From: Burkholderiales bacterium
GTDB lineage: Bacteria; Pseudomonadota; Gammaproteobacteria; Burkholderiales; Burkholderiaceae_C
Assembly (NCBI GenBank): GCA_016223165.1
Contig: JACRPO010000020.1
Span: forward strand, 1 to 64,000
Length of the DNA: 64,000 nucleotides
Direction: 5' to 3'
Under the pieces are notes generated by a model. The model had not been told where the DNA came from. It saw nothing but the letters and a program-made list of their open reading frames with translations, and did no database searches. Below are positions 34,662 through 41,952 of this stretch, piece after piece; positions within the stretch are counted from its first letter, which is position 1; the number at the start of each line of letters is the position of its first letter. A program made the position numbers and the translations under genes.

Positions 34662-34911
34662 CTGTCCGCTTTACCTGAGAGATTCGGCGCTGCCCCTTCC
34701 GGTGCCCGAACCCCGTTCGGACCGCCGGTCGGCAGGCCTTGCCCCTTCGGTGGGCTGCCGCGGTTGCCCGCGAGAGCCTCTCTCCAGTGAGGAAGAAAGC
34801 CAGTCCTTTTGCCTGAGCGTTTCGCCGGCCCTTCCGTCACGGGGACAGCCGGGCCGGCTTCGCCTTCGGCGGCCGCGGGCCGGGTCACGGCCGCGCAACT
34901 CTCTCCTGGCC
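34662..34911 (-). promoter_or_regulatory. Tandem glycine riboswitch controlling gcvTHP
   Basis: Two glycine aptamers lie in the gcvT leader (the 506-bp gap 34584-35089). Read on the minus strand, aptamer 1 begins GGAGAGAG (34907-34900) and ends with CGAAACGCTCAGGCAAAAGGAC; its P1 closes with GCCAG and CTGGC. After a short linker, aptamer 2 begins CTGGAGAGAGGCTCTC (from about 34786) and ends CTCTCAGGTAAAGCGGACAG near 34662. Both contain the CCGAAGG and core motifs of the glycine class. Two aptamers joined by a short linker are typical for this riboswitch, which usually turns gcv on with glycine. About 80 bp remain for the expression platform. Confidence 0.95.
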
Positions 34912-34916
34912 GGGCC

Positions 34917-34922
34917 AGTGTA
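34917..34922 (-). promoter_or_regulatory. Candidate extended -10 element for the gcv operon
   Basis: On the minus strand TGCTACACT provides an extended -10 (TACACT, 4 of 6 matches). A start about six bases downstream would fall right at the 5' strand of riboswitch helix P1, an attractive geometry. No good -35 is visible. Confidence 0.4.
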
Positions 34923-35089
34923 GCAGTGCACTCGAGCGGCAAAACGCGGTGGCAAAGCGGGGCCAAGCGCGGCAGGCGCGCGGCGGCGGGGCGCCCGGTT
35001 CGTGGCGGCGCGCGGCATCATGCGCGGCGCTGTCCGCCGTGCCGGCTGCCGAGCCAAGCTGCCCAGCTGGCCGCCCTGAATTGCGCCCC

Positions 35090-36049
35090 ATGAACTACGT
35101 CGGTCGCTTCGCCCCCACCCCTTCGGGCCCGCTGCACGCGGGCTCGCTGGTGGCGGCGTTGGCGAGCTGGCTCGACGCGCGCGCGCACGGCGGGCGCTGG
35201 CTCGTGCGCATCGAGGACGTCGACCGGCCGCGTTGCCAGCCCGGCGCCGCCGAGGTGATCCTCGGCCAGCTCGCGCGCTGCGCGCTCGTGCCCGACGAGG
35301 CGCCGCTGTGGCAGTCGACACGAGGCGAGGCCTACGAGGCGGCGCTCGCGCAGCTGCGCCACGCCGGCCTCGCCTACGACTGTGCCTGCACGCGGCGCGA
35401 GATCGACGAGGCGCTCGTGCGCCAAGGCCGAGCGCACGAGCGATACGGCGAGCGCATCTATCCCGGCACCTGCCGCGCCGGCGTGCCGGCGCGGCTGCGT
35501 CACCGGCCGGCGCGCGCCGTGCGGCTGCTCACGTTGCGCGGCGGTGTGCCGCAGCGCATCGAGTGGCAGGACAGGCGCCTCGCCCGGCAAGACCAACAGG
35601 AGCCTCGCGTGCATCAAGAGCACGCGGTGCAGGACGTGACCGCCGAGGTCGGCGACTTCGTGCTCAAGCGCGCCGACGGCTGCTGGGCCTACCAGCTCGC
35701 CGTCGTCGTCGACGATGCCGCGCAGGGCATCACGCATGTCGTGCGCGGCGAGGACCTCGCCGACAACACGGCGCGGCAGATCCTGCTGCAGCGCGACCTC
35801 GGGCTGCCGACGCCGCTCTACCTGCACACGCCGCTCGTGCGCGGCGCCGATGGGGCCAAGCTGAGCAAGCAGAACGGCGCGCGCGCGCTCGACCTGGCCG
35901 ACCCGGTGGCGGCGCTGCAGGCCGCTGCGGCCGTGCTGGGCCTGCCGCCTGGCGTGCACGCGGCCGCCGAGAGCCCGGCGCAGTGGCTCGCCGCGGCCGT
36001 GCCCGCGTGGGCTGGCATCATCTCGGGCTCCGAACCATTCACCCGATGA
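35090..36049 (+). CDS. gluQ: Glutamyl-Q tRNA(Asp) synthetase
   Basis: A 319-residue truncated glutamyl-tRNA-synthetase paralogue that attaches glutamate to queuosine in tRNA(Asp). The class I motif is APTPSGPLHAGSL, the KMSKS-like motif is KLSKQ, and a zinc site is formed by CAC near residue 100 and YPGTC further on. The anticodon-binding part of GluRS is absent, which defines GluQRS. A segment at about nucleotides 35566-35635 (RLARQDQQEPRVHQEHAVQDV) looks longer than the corresponding loop in relatives. The frame is open further upstream but MNYVGRFAPTPSG is the conserved start. The gene is divergent from the gcv operon. Confidence 0.93.
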   Translation: MNYVGRFAPTPSGPLHAGSLVAALASWLDARAHGGRWLVRIEDVDRPRCQPGAAEVILGQLARCALVPDEAPLWQSTRGEAYEAALAQLRHAGLAYDCACTRREIDEALVRQGRAHERYGERIYPGTCRAGVPARLRHRPARAVRLLTLRGGVPQRIEWQDRRLARQDQQEPRVHQEHAVQDVTAEVGDFVLKRADGCWAYQLAVVVDDAAQGITHVVRGEDLADNTARQILLQRDLGLPTPLYLHTPLVRGADGAKLSKQNGARALDLADPVAALQAAAAVLGLPPGVHAAAESPAQWLAAAVPAWAGIISGSEPFTR

Positions 36050-36059
36050 AGGATTTCGC

Positions 36060-36416
36060 ATGACCACCACCGCCAGCGGCCTGCAGTACGAAGACACCAC
36101 CCCGGGCAGCGGCGCCGAAGCCGTGGCCGGCCACAACGTGCGCGTGCACTACACGGGCTGGCTGCTCGATGTGAATGCCAAGGACAACCGCGGCCGCAAG
36201 TTCGATTCGAGCAAGGACCGCGGCCAGCCGTTCAGCTTCCGACTCGGCGGCGGCGAGGTCATCCGCGGCTGGGACGAAGGCGTGGCGGGCATGAAGGTCG
36301 GCGGCACGCGCGTCCTCACCATCCCGGCCGACCTCGGCTACGGCGCGCGCGGCGCCGGCGGCGTGATTCCGCCGAATGCGACGCTGGTGTTCGAGGTGGA
36401 GCTGCTGGGCGTCTGA
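36060..36416 (+). CDS. FKBP-type peptidyl-prolyl cis-trans isomerase
   Basis: A compact 118-residue single FKBP domain with no signal peptide, thus cytoplasmic. VRVHYTGWL, KFDSSKDRGQPFSFRLGGGE, VIRGWDEGVAGMKVGG and LGYGARGAGGVIPPNATLVF are all intact active-site segments. It accelerates proline isomerisation in folding proteins. AAGGA is six bases before the ATG. It begins 11 bp after gluQ and is probably co-transcribed; a hairpin follows its stop. Confidence 0.95.
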   Translation: MTTTASGLQYEDTTPGSGAEAVAGHNVRVHYTGWLLDVNAKDNRGRKFDSSKDRGQPFSFRLGGGEVIRGWDEGVAGMKVGGTRVLTIPADLGYGARGAGGVIPPNATLVFEVELLGV

Positions 36417-36432
36417 AGGCTCCTCGCCCCGG

Positions 36433-36458
36433 CCCTCTCCGCGCGCGCGGGGAGAGGG
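36433..36458. terminator. Bidirectional hairpin terminator
   Basis: CCCTCTCC and GGAGAGGG pair across a GCGCGC-rich loop between the convergent FKBP and PHP-phosphatase genes. No long T-run is present. Similar CCCTCTCC hairpins are common between genes in GC-rich Proteobacteria. Confidence 0.55.
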
Positions 36459-36469
36459 AGCAAGACACT

Positions 36470-37336
36470 TCAGGCCGCGACCGGGCCCTCGATGCGCTCG
36501 GCCAGCGCCTCCCACACCGGCTTCAGCCTCCCCGGCAGGTCGGGCAGCGCGCCGAGCGCCGTGCGGCTCTCTTCGGGCGAGTGGAAGTCGCTGCCGCGCG
36601 AGGCGAGCAAGTCGAACTCGACGGCGGCGTCCGCGAAGCGCAGCTGCTCGGCGTTGCTGTGGCTGCCGGTCATCACCTCGACCGCCGCGCCGCCGTGCGC
36701 GATGAACTCGGTGAAGAGTGCGTACTCCTCGTTGGCGCTGAACTTGTAGCGGCCCGGGTGCGCGATGACGGCCACGCCGCCGGCGCCGCGGATCCAGGCC
36801 ACCGCGTCGCCGAGGCGTGCCCACTGGTGCGGCACGTAGCCGGGCCTGCCCTCGGTGAGGTAGCGCTTGAAGACTTCGTGCGTGTGCGCGCACACGCCGC
36901 ACTCGACGAGATAACGGGCGAAGTGCGTGCGTGAAATGAGGTCGGGGTTGCCGACGTGGCGCAAGGCGCCCTCGAAGGCGCCGGCGATGCCCGCCTGCGC
37001 CAGGCCGTCGGCCATCTGGCGCGCGCGCTCGCGCCGGCCGGCGCGCGTGGCGGCGAGGCCGGCGCGCAGCAACTCGCATTCGGGGTCGATGCCGAGGCCG
37101 ACGATGTGCACCGTCTCGCCGGCGAAGCTGACCGAGACCTCGACGCCGCCGACCCAGCCCATGCCGAGGTCGAGCGCCGCCTCGCGCGCCCGCTGTTGAC
37201 CTGAGACCTCGTCGTGATCGGTGAGGGCCCACAGCTGCACGCCCCCTTCGGCGGCACGGGCGGCCACGGCTTCTGGAGCGAGCGTGCCGTCGGAGACGAA
37301 CGAGTGCGAGTGGAGGTCGGCGTTGAGCAGATGCAC
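36470..37336 (-). CDS. PHP-domain phosphoesterase (3',5'-nucleoside bisphosphate phosphatase / RNase AM type)
   Basis: A 288-residue metal-dependent phosphoesterase. DLHSHSFVSDG (His-x-His), LTDHDEVSG, VIAHPGRYK and SRGSDFHSPEE carry the usual metal ligands of the PHP family in order. The closest characterised group is YciV/TrpH-like, which removes the 3' phosphate from 3',5'-nucleoside bisphosphates and trims 5' ends of structured RNAs. GTG at 37336 is the only start that keeps the first motif at residue 8. It is 48 bp after lolE and may be read from the lol operon. Confidence 0.9.
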   Translation of the reverse strand: MHLLNADLHSHSFVSDGTLAPEAVAARAAEGGVQLWALTDHDEVSGQQRAREAALDLGMGWVGGVEVSVSFAGETVHIVGLGIDPECELLRAGLAATRAGRRERARQMADGLAQAGIAGAFEGALRHVGNPDLISRTHFARYLVECGVCAHTHEVFKRYLTEGRPGYVPHQWARLGDAVAWIRGAGGVAVIAHPGRYKFSANEEYALFTEFIAHGGAAVEVMTGSHSNAEQLRFADAAVEFDLLASRGSDFHSPEESRTALGALPDLPGRLKPVWEALAERIEGPVAA

Positions 37337-37384
37337 AGGCCCCGATTATCCCGGTGCGGCCCTGTCCAACGCTCGGAGAAGGCC

Positions 37385-38695
37385 TTATTCGCCGCGCAAT
37401 TCCACGGCAGGCTGCACGCGGCTGGCGCGCCAGCTCGGGTAGAGCGTGGCGACGAAGGCGAGCGCCAGCGACGCCAGCGCGATCGGCACGATGTCGCTCG
37501 CCAGCGGCAGGCTCGGCATGCGGCTGATGAAGTACACGCTCGCCGGCAGCAGCTTGGTGCCGAGCACGCGCTCCACGGCCGGCACGATGTGGCCGATGTT
37601 GAGCGCCACGAGCAGGCCGATGGCCACGCCGAGCGCCGTGCCGACGAAGCCGGCCGCCGCGCCCTGCACGAAGAAGATGCCCATGATCGAGCGCGGGCTC
37701 GCGCCGAGCGTGCGCAGGATGGCGATGTCGGCGCGCTTGTCGGTCACCGTCATGACGAGCGTGCTGACGAGGTTGAACGCCGCCACCGCGACGATGAGCA
37801 CGAGGATGAGGCCGAGCATGCGCTTTTGCAGGTGCACGGCCTCGAACCAGGTGCGGTTGGTCTGCGTCCAGTCGCGCACGATGACCTCGGTGCCGAGCTC
37901 GCGCGCGAGCCGCGCCGCCACTTCGGGCGCGGCCAGGGCGTCGTCCAGGCGCAGCTGCAGCGCCACGGGGCCGGGCAGCCCGAGCAGCGTCGCCGCGTCG
38001 GCGGCGTGCACGTAGGCGAAGGCGTTGTCGTACTCGTAGTGCCCGGCCTCGAAGGTGCCGGCGAGCACGAAGCGGAAGGTGCGCGGCAGCGCGGCGGCTT
38101 CGGTGGCTGCCGCAGCGGCCGCTCCCTCGGCGAAGCCCGCGCGCCGCGGCGGCAGCACCACGGCGAGCGCATCGCCGCGCTTCAGGCCGAGCGTGCGCGC
38201 CAGCTCGATGCCGAGCACGATGGCCATCGAGCCCGGTGCCAGCGCCGCCACGGCGGGGTCGTGGGCGGCGACGAGCCGGCCGACCAGCGGCGTGACACGC
38301 GCCTCCTCGCCCGGCACGATGCCGCGCAGCAGGGCGCCGCGCAGCGTCTCGCCGGTGCCGACGAGCGCCTGCAGCTGGATGAAGGGCGCGCTGCCCTGCA
38401 CGGAGGGCTCGCGCCGCGCGGCGGCGGCGAGCGCCCCGCCGCGCGCCAGCGTGCCGCCGCCCACGTCGTGCAGCTCGATGTGCGCGATGACGTCGAGCAT
38501 GCGGTCGCGCACCTCCTTCTCGAAGCCGTTCATCACCGACAGCACGACGATGAGCGCGGCGACGCCGAGCGCGATGCCGAGCATCGAGAAGCCGGCGATG
38601 AAGTTGATGAAGCGGTTGTGGCGCGCACCGCGGCCGGCGCGCAGGTAGCGCCAACCGACCTGCCACTCGTAGGGCCAGGATGCGACGGCGAACAC
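37385..38695 (-). CDS. lolE: Lipoprotein-releasing ABC transporter permease (LolE position)
   Basis: A 436-residue LolC/LolE-type permease: an N-terminal amphipathic start (WPYEWQVGWRYLRAG), one membrane span, a periplasmic domain of about 220 residues and three C-terminal spans. It pulls mature lipoproteins from the inner membrane for handover to LolA. GTG at 38695 starts the gene, three bases after the lolD stop. The segment VAAFNLVSTLVMTVTDKRAD and following is nearly identical, also in DNA, to the upstream paralogue. The name follows the C-D-E gene order; sequence alone does not separate LolC from LolE. Confidence 0.9.
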   Translation of the reverse strand: MFAVASWPYEWQVGWRYLRAGRGARHNRFINFIAGFSMLGIALGVAALIVVLSVMNGFEKEVRDRMLDVIAHIELHDVGGGTLARGGALAAAARREPSVQGSAPFIQLQALVGTGETLRGALLRGIVPGEEARVTPLVGRLVAAHDPAVAALAPGSMAIVLGIELARTLGLKRGDALAVVLPPRRAGFAEGAAAAAATEAAALPRTFRFVLAGTFEAGHYEYDNAFAYVHAADAATLLGLPGPVALQLRLDDALAAPEVAARLARELGTEVIVRDWTQTNRTWFEAVHLQKRMLGLILVLIVAVAAFNLVSTLVMTVTDKRADIAILRTLGASPRSIMGIFFVQGAAAGFVGTALGVAIGLLVALNIGHIVPAVERVLGTKLLPASVYFISRMPSLPLASDIVPIALASLALAFVATLYPSWRASRVQPAVELRGE

Positions 38696-38698
38696 GGC

Positions 38699-39469
38699 TC
38701 AGCCTCCGAGGCGCAGCGTGCGGTCGCAACGCGCCGCGAGCGCCGGGTCGTGCGTGACGACGACGAAGGCGGTGCCGCGTTCGCGCGCCAGCGAGAGCAT
38801 CAGCTCGAACACCTGCTGCGCGGTGCCGCGGTCGAGGTTGCCCGTGGGCTCGTCGGCGAGCACGCAGGCCGGGTCGGCGACGAGGGCGCGCGCCACCGCC
38901 ACGCGCTGGCGCTCGCCGCCCGAGAGCTGCCCCGGGTGATGCGCGATGCGTGGCCCGAGCCCGACAGCCTCGAGCATCGCGCGCGCCTGCGCGCGCGCCT
39001 CGCCGGCGGCCATGCGGCGGATGCGCAACGGCATCGCCACGTTGTCGAGGGCGCTGAACTCGGGCAGCAGGTGGTGGAACTGGTAGACGAAGCCCAGGTG
39101 CAGGTTGCGCCAGCGCCCCTGCTCGGCCGCGTCCATGGTCGCGAAGTCGCGGCCCATCAGCTCGACGCGGCCGGCACTCGGTGCGTCGAGGCCGCCGAGC
39201 AGGTGCAGGAGCGTGCTCTTGCCCGAGCCCGAGGCGCCGACGACGGCGAGCGTCTCGCCGCGCGCCACGGCGAGGTGAAGCCCCTGCAGCACCGTCACGT
39301 CGAGTGCCGTGGCGCCGCTGCCCTCGCGATAGCGCTTGTGCAGGTCGAAGGCGGCGAGCACCGGGCCCGCCACGCGCCCACCGGGCGAGGCGAGCAGGGC
39401 GGCCGGAGCGGGCGCAGTGTGCGCAGCGGCCGGAGCGGCCGGGGCGGCCGGGGCGGGCGTGTCACTCAT
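38699..39469 (-). CDS. lolD: Lipoprotein-releasing ABC transporter ATP-binding protein
   Basis: A 256-residue ATPase: Walker A GASGSGKST (78-86), Q-loop in FVYQFHHLLPEFSALDN, signature LSGGERQRVAVARAL, Walker B ACVLADEPTGNLD and switch His in VVTHDP. It energises release of outer-membrane lipoproteins. Compared with typical LolD (about 230 residues) there are roughly 35 extra N-terminal residues, an Ala/Pro-rich stretch encoded by 9-bp repeats. Its ATG lies inside the end of lolC (ATGAGTGA, 8-bp overlap), so it is coupled to it. Confidence 0.94.
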   Translation of the reverse strand: MSDTPAPAAPAAPAAAHTAPAPAALLASPGGRVAGPVLAAFDLHKRYREGSGATALDVTVLQGLHLAVARGETLAVVGASGSGKSTLLHLLGGLDAPSAGRVELMGRDFATMDAAEQGRWRNLHLGFVYQFHHLLPEFSALDNVAMPLRIRRMAAGEARAQARAMLEAVGLGPRIAHHPGQLSGGERQRVAVARALVADPACVLADEPTGNLDRGTAQQVFELMLSLARERGTAFVVVTHDPALAARCDRTLRLGG

Positions 39470-40763
39470 GGCGCAGTGCTTCCGCGGGGTCGGTGCGGCT
39501 GGCGCGCCAGCTCGGATAGAGCGTCGCCGCGAAGGCGAGCACGAGGGCGATGGCGATCACCGGCACGATGTCGGTGGCCAGCGGCTGGCTCGGCATGCGG
39601 CTGATCAGGTAGACGCTGCTCGGCAGGAAGGCGACGCCGAGCGCGTGCTCGATGGCCGGCACGAGGGTGTCGATGTTGAACGCGACGAGCAGCCCGAGCG
39701 TGAGGCCGGCCAGCGTGCCGATGATGCCGGCCGCCGCGCCCTGCACGACGAAGATGCCCATGATCGAACGCGGGCTCGCGCCGAGTGTGCGCAGGATGGC
39801 GATGTCGGCGCGCTTGTCGGTCACCGTCATGACGAGCGTGCTGACGAGGTTGAAGGCGGCCACCGCGACGATGAGCGCGAGGATGATGAACATCAGGCGC
39901 TTCTCCACCTGCACGGCGTCGAACCAGTGGCGGTTGCTGCGCGTCCAGTCGCGCACCTGCACGGAGGGGCCGAGAGTGGCCTGCAGTTCCTCGGCCACGC
40001 GGCGCGCCTGCTGCGCATCGGCCAGGCGCAGCTGCACGGCGCTCACGCCGCCGGTGCGGAACAGCCGCGTCGCGTCGTCGATGTGCACGAGCGCGAAGCT
40101 CGCGTCGTAGTCGTGATGCCCGGCATGGAAGGTGCCCGCCACCGTGAACTGGCGCATGCGCGGCAGCACGCCGGCGGGCGTGACCTGGCCGCTCGGTGCC
40201 ATCACCGTGACCTTGTCGCCCACGCGCGCGCCGATGGCGCGCGCGAGCTCGCTGCCGAGGATGATCTGCCAGGCGCCCGGTTGCAGCGTGGCGAAGAGGG
40301 CACGTTCGCGCTCGGCGAGCGGCGTCACCTTGGCCTCCTCGGCCGGATCGATGCCGCGCACCTGCGCGCCGCGCAGCGCCTCGCCGCGCCCGAGCAGCGC
40401 CTGCGCGGCGACGAAGGGTGCACTGCCGCGCACCAGCGGACCGGCTCGCGGGTGGCGCGCCGCCGCCGCGGCCGTGGCGCGCCAGTCGGGCAGTGCCTCG
40501 CCGGCCGGCGCGTGCAGCTCGACATGCGCCACCACCGAAAGCATGCGGTCGCGCACCTCCTTCTGGAAGCCGTTCATCACCGAGAGCACGATGATGAGCG
40601 CGGCGACGCCGAGCGCGATGCCGATCACCGAGACGGCGCTGATGAAGGACAGGAAGCCGCCGGCCGGCGCGCCCGACGAGCCGCCGCCGCGGCCGGCGCG
40701 CGTGTAGCGCCAGCCGATCAGCCACTCGTAGGGCCAGTCGCCGAGCAGGGCGATGCGGCTCAT
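39462..40763 (-). CDS. lolC: Lipoprotein-releasing ABC transporter permease (LolC position)
   Basis: A 433-residue permease with the same layout as its downstream paralogue: start WPYEWLIGWRYTRAG, first span ending near VVLSVMNGFQKEVRDRM, periplasmic domain, then three spans (FIILALIVAVAAFNLVSTL onward). First gene of lolC-lolD-lolE. ATG 40763 was chosen because it gives the conserved N-terminus; no strong ribosome site is seen. The gene is divergent from a conserved hypothetical gene with 156 bp between them. Confidence 0.92.
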   Translation of the reverse strand: MSRIALLGDWPYEWLIGWRYTRAGRGGGSSGAPAGGFLSFISAVSVIGIALGVAALIIVLSVMNGFQKEVRDRMLSVVAHVELHAPAGEALPDWRATAAAAARHPRAGPLVRGSAPFVAAQALLGRGEALRGAQVRGIDPAEEAKVTPLAERERALFATLQPGAWQIILGSELARAIGARVGDKVTVMAPSGQVTPAGVLPRMRQFTVAGTFHAGHHDYDASFALVHIDDATRLFRTGGVSAVQLRLADAQQARRVAEELQATLGPSVQVRDWTRSNRHWFDAVQVEKRLMFIILALIVAVAAFNLVSTLVMTVTDKRADIAILRTLGASPRSIMGIFVVQGAAAGIIGTLAGLTLGLLVAFNIDTLVPAIEHALGVAFLPSSVYLISRMPSQPLATDIVPVIAIALVLAFAATLYPSWRASRTDPAEALRHE

Positions 40764-40919
40764 CGAGCGGCTGGGGCGCAGGTTCGCATGGGGGGGCGAT
40801 GCTACCGGGCGCCGGCCACGGCGCCGCAGGGCCTGGATCAGCCGGCGCGGCAGGGGTGCGGCAAGGGGCCGCGGGAGGCGCGGCACGGCCTGCGCCGGGG
40901 CGGCCCGGATAATCCGGGG

Positions 40920-41897
40920 ATGCATTGCATCGTGCCCTTTGCCGCGCCCGGCAGTGAAGCCGGCCGTGCGGCGCTCGCGACGATGCAGTGGCCACGCCTG
41001 CAGGCGCTGTTGCCGCGCCTGGCGCTCGTCGACCGCGACGAAGGCGAGCCGACCACCTTCAGCCCGCCGCACGAGCGCGTGCTCGCGCGTGCGCTCGGCT
41101 GGCAGGGCGACGACGGCTGCTGGCCTTTCGCGGCGCGCGCGGCGCGCGCCGACGGCATCGACCCCGGCGACGACGCCTGGGGTCTCGTGAGCCCGGTGCA
41201 CTGGCATCTGGGCACCGACCAGGTGAGCCTCGCCGACCCCGAGGCGCTGCAGCTGGACGAGGCCGGCGCACGCACGCTCTTCGAGGCGGTGCGGCCGCTC
41301 TTCGAGGACGAAGGGCTGCGGCTCGCCTACGGCCATGCGACGCGCTGGTACGTCGCGCACGAGAGCCTGCGAGGCCTGCGCACGGCCGCGCTCGACCGCG
41401 TCGTCGGCCGCAACGTCGACCCCTGGCTCGACGATGGGGGGGGTGGCGGTGATGGTCGCGGTGGCCGCGGTGGCGGCATCACCTCGCCGCTGCGCCGCTG
41501 GCGCCGCCTGCAGGCCGAGGTGCAGATGCTGCTGCACAGCCACCCGCTCAATGCCGCGCGCGAGGCCGCGGGCCTGCCGCCGGTCAACTCGTTCTGGCTC
41601 AGCGGTTGCGGCCGCGCGCAACCCGAAGGCAGCGAGAGGCCCGTGCAGATCGACACGACGCTGCGCACCGCCGCGCTGGCCGAGGACTGGCCGGCCTGGT
41701 CGGCCGGCTGGCGCCGCCTCGAGGAGGGCACGCTGCTCGGCCTCGACATCGCCATGCGCCGCGGCAGCGAGGTCTGGCTGACGCTGGCCGGCGAGCGCGC
41801 CGCGCTCACCTTCACGCCGCTGCGCGGCGGCCTCGTCGCGCGGCTGAAGAACGTGCTCGCGCGGCCCTCGGTGCCGGCGCTGCTGGCCTCGCTGTGA
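40920..41897 (+). CDS. Conserved protein of unknown function next to recJ
   Basis: A 325-residue soluble protein. It begins MHCIVPFAAPGSE, contains LVSPVHWHLGTDQV and AEVQMLLHSHPLNAAREAAG, followed by PVNSFWLSGCGR, all of which look conserved rather than random. Homologues upstream of recJ in Burkholderiales are often labelled phosphoglycerate-mutase-like or hypothetical; I see no phosphoglycerate mutase active site. An interrupted Gly/Asp-rich loop (about 175-190) is encoded by a short G-rich repeat. It ends 55 bp before recJ on the same strand, so a shared transcript is likely. Confidence 0.75.
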   Translation: MHCIVPFAAPGSEAGRAALATMQWPRLQALLPRLALVDRDEGEPTTFSPPHERVLARALGWQGDDGCWPFAARAARADGIDPGDDAWGLVSPVHWHLGTDQVSLADPEALQLDEAGARTLFEAVRPLFEDEGLRLAYGHATRWYVAHESLRGLRTAALDRVVGRNVDPWLDDGGGGGDGRGGRGGGITSPLRRWRRLQAEVQMLLHSHPLNAAREAAGLPPVNSFWLSGCGRAQPEGSERPVQIDTTLRTAALAEDWPAWSAGWRRLEEGTLLGLDIAMRRGSEVWLTLAGERAALTFTPLRGGLVARLKNVLARPSVPALLASL

Positions 41898-41952
41898 AAT
41901 CCTTGAAGGCCTTCACCCTCGTCATCCCCGATCGGCCGATGAAAGCCCGCGC

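Noticed and set aside
40920..41897. Annotation as phosphoglycerate mutase
   Set aside because: Neither the RHG phosphohistidine motif of the cofactor-dependent enzyme nor the metal sites of the independent enzyme can be seen.
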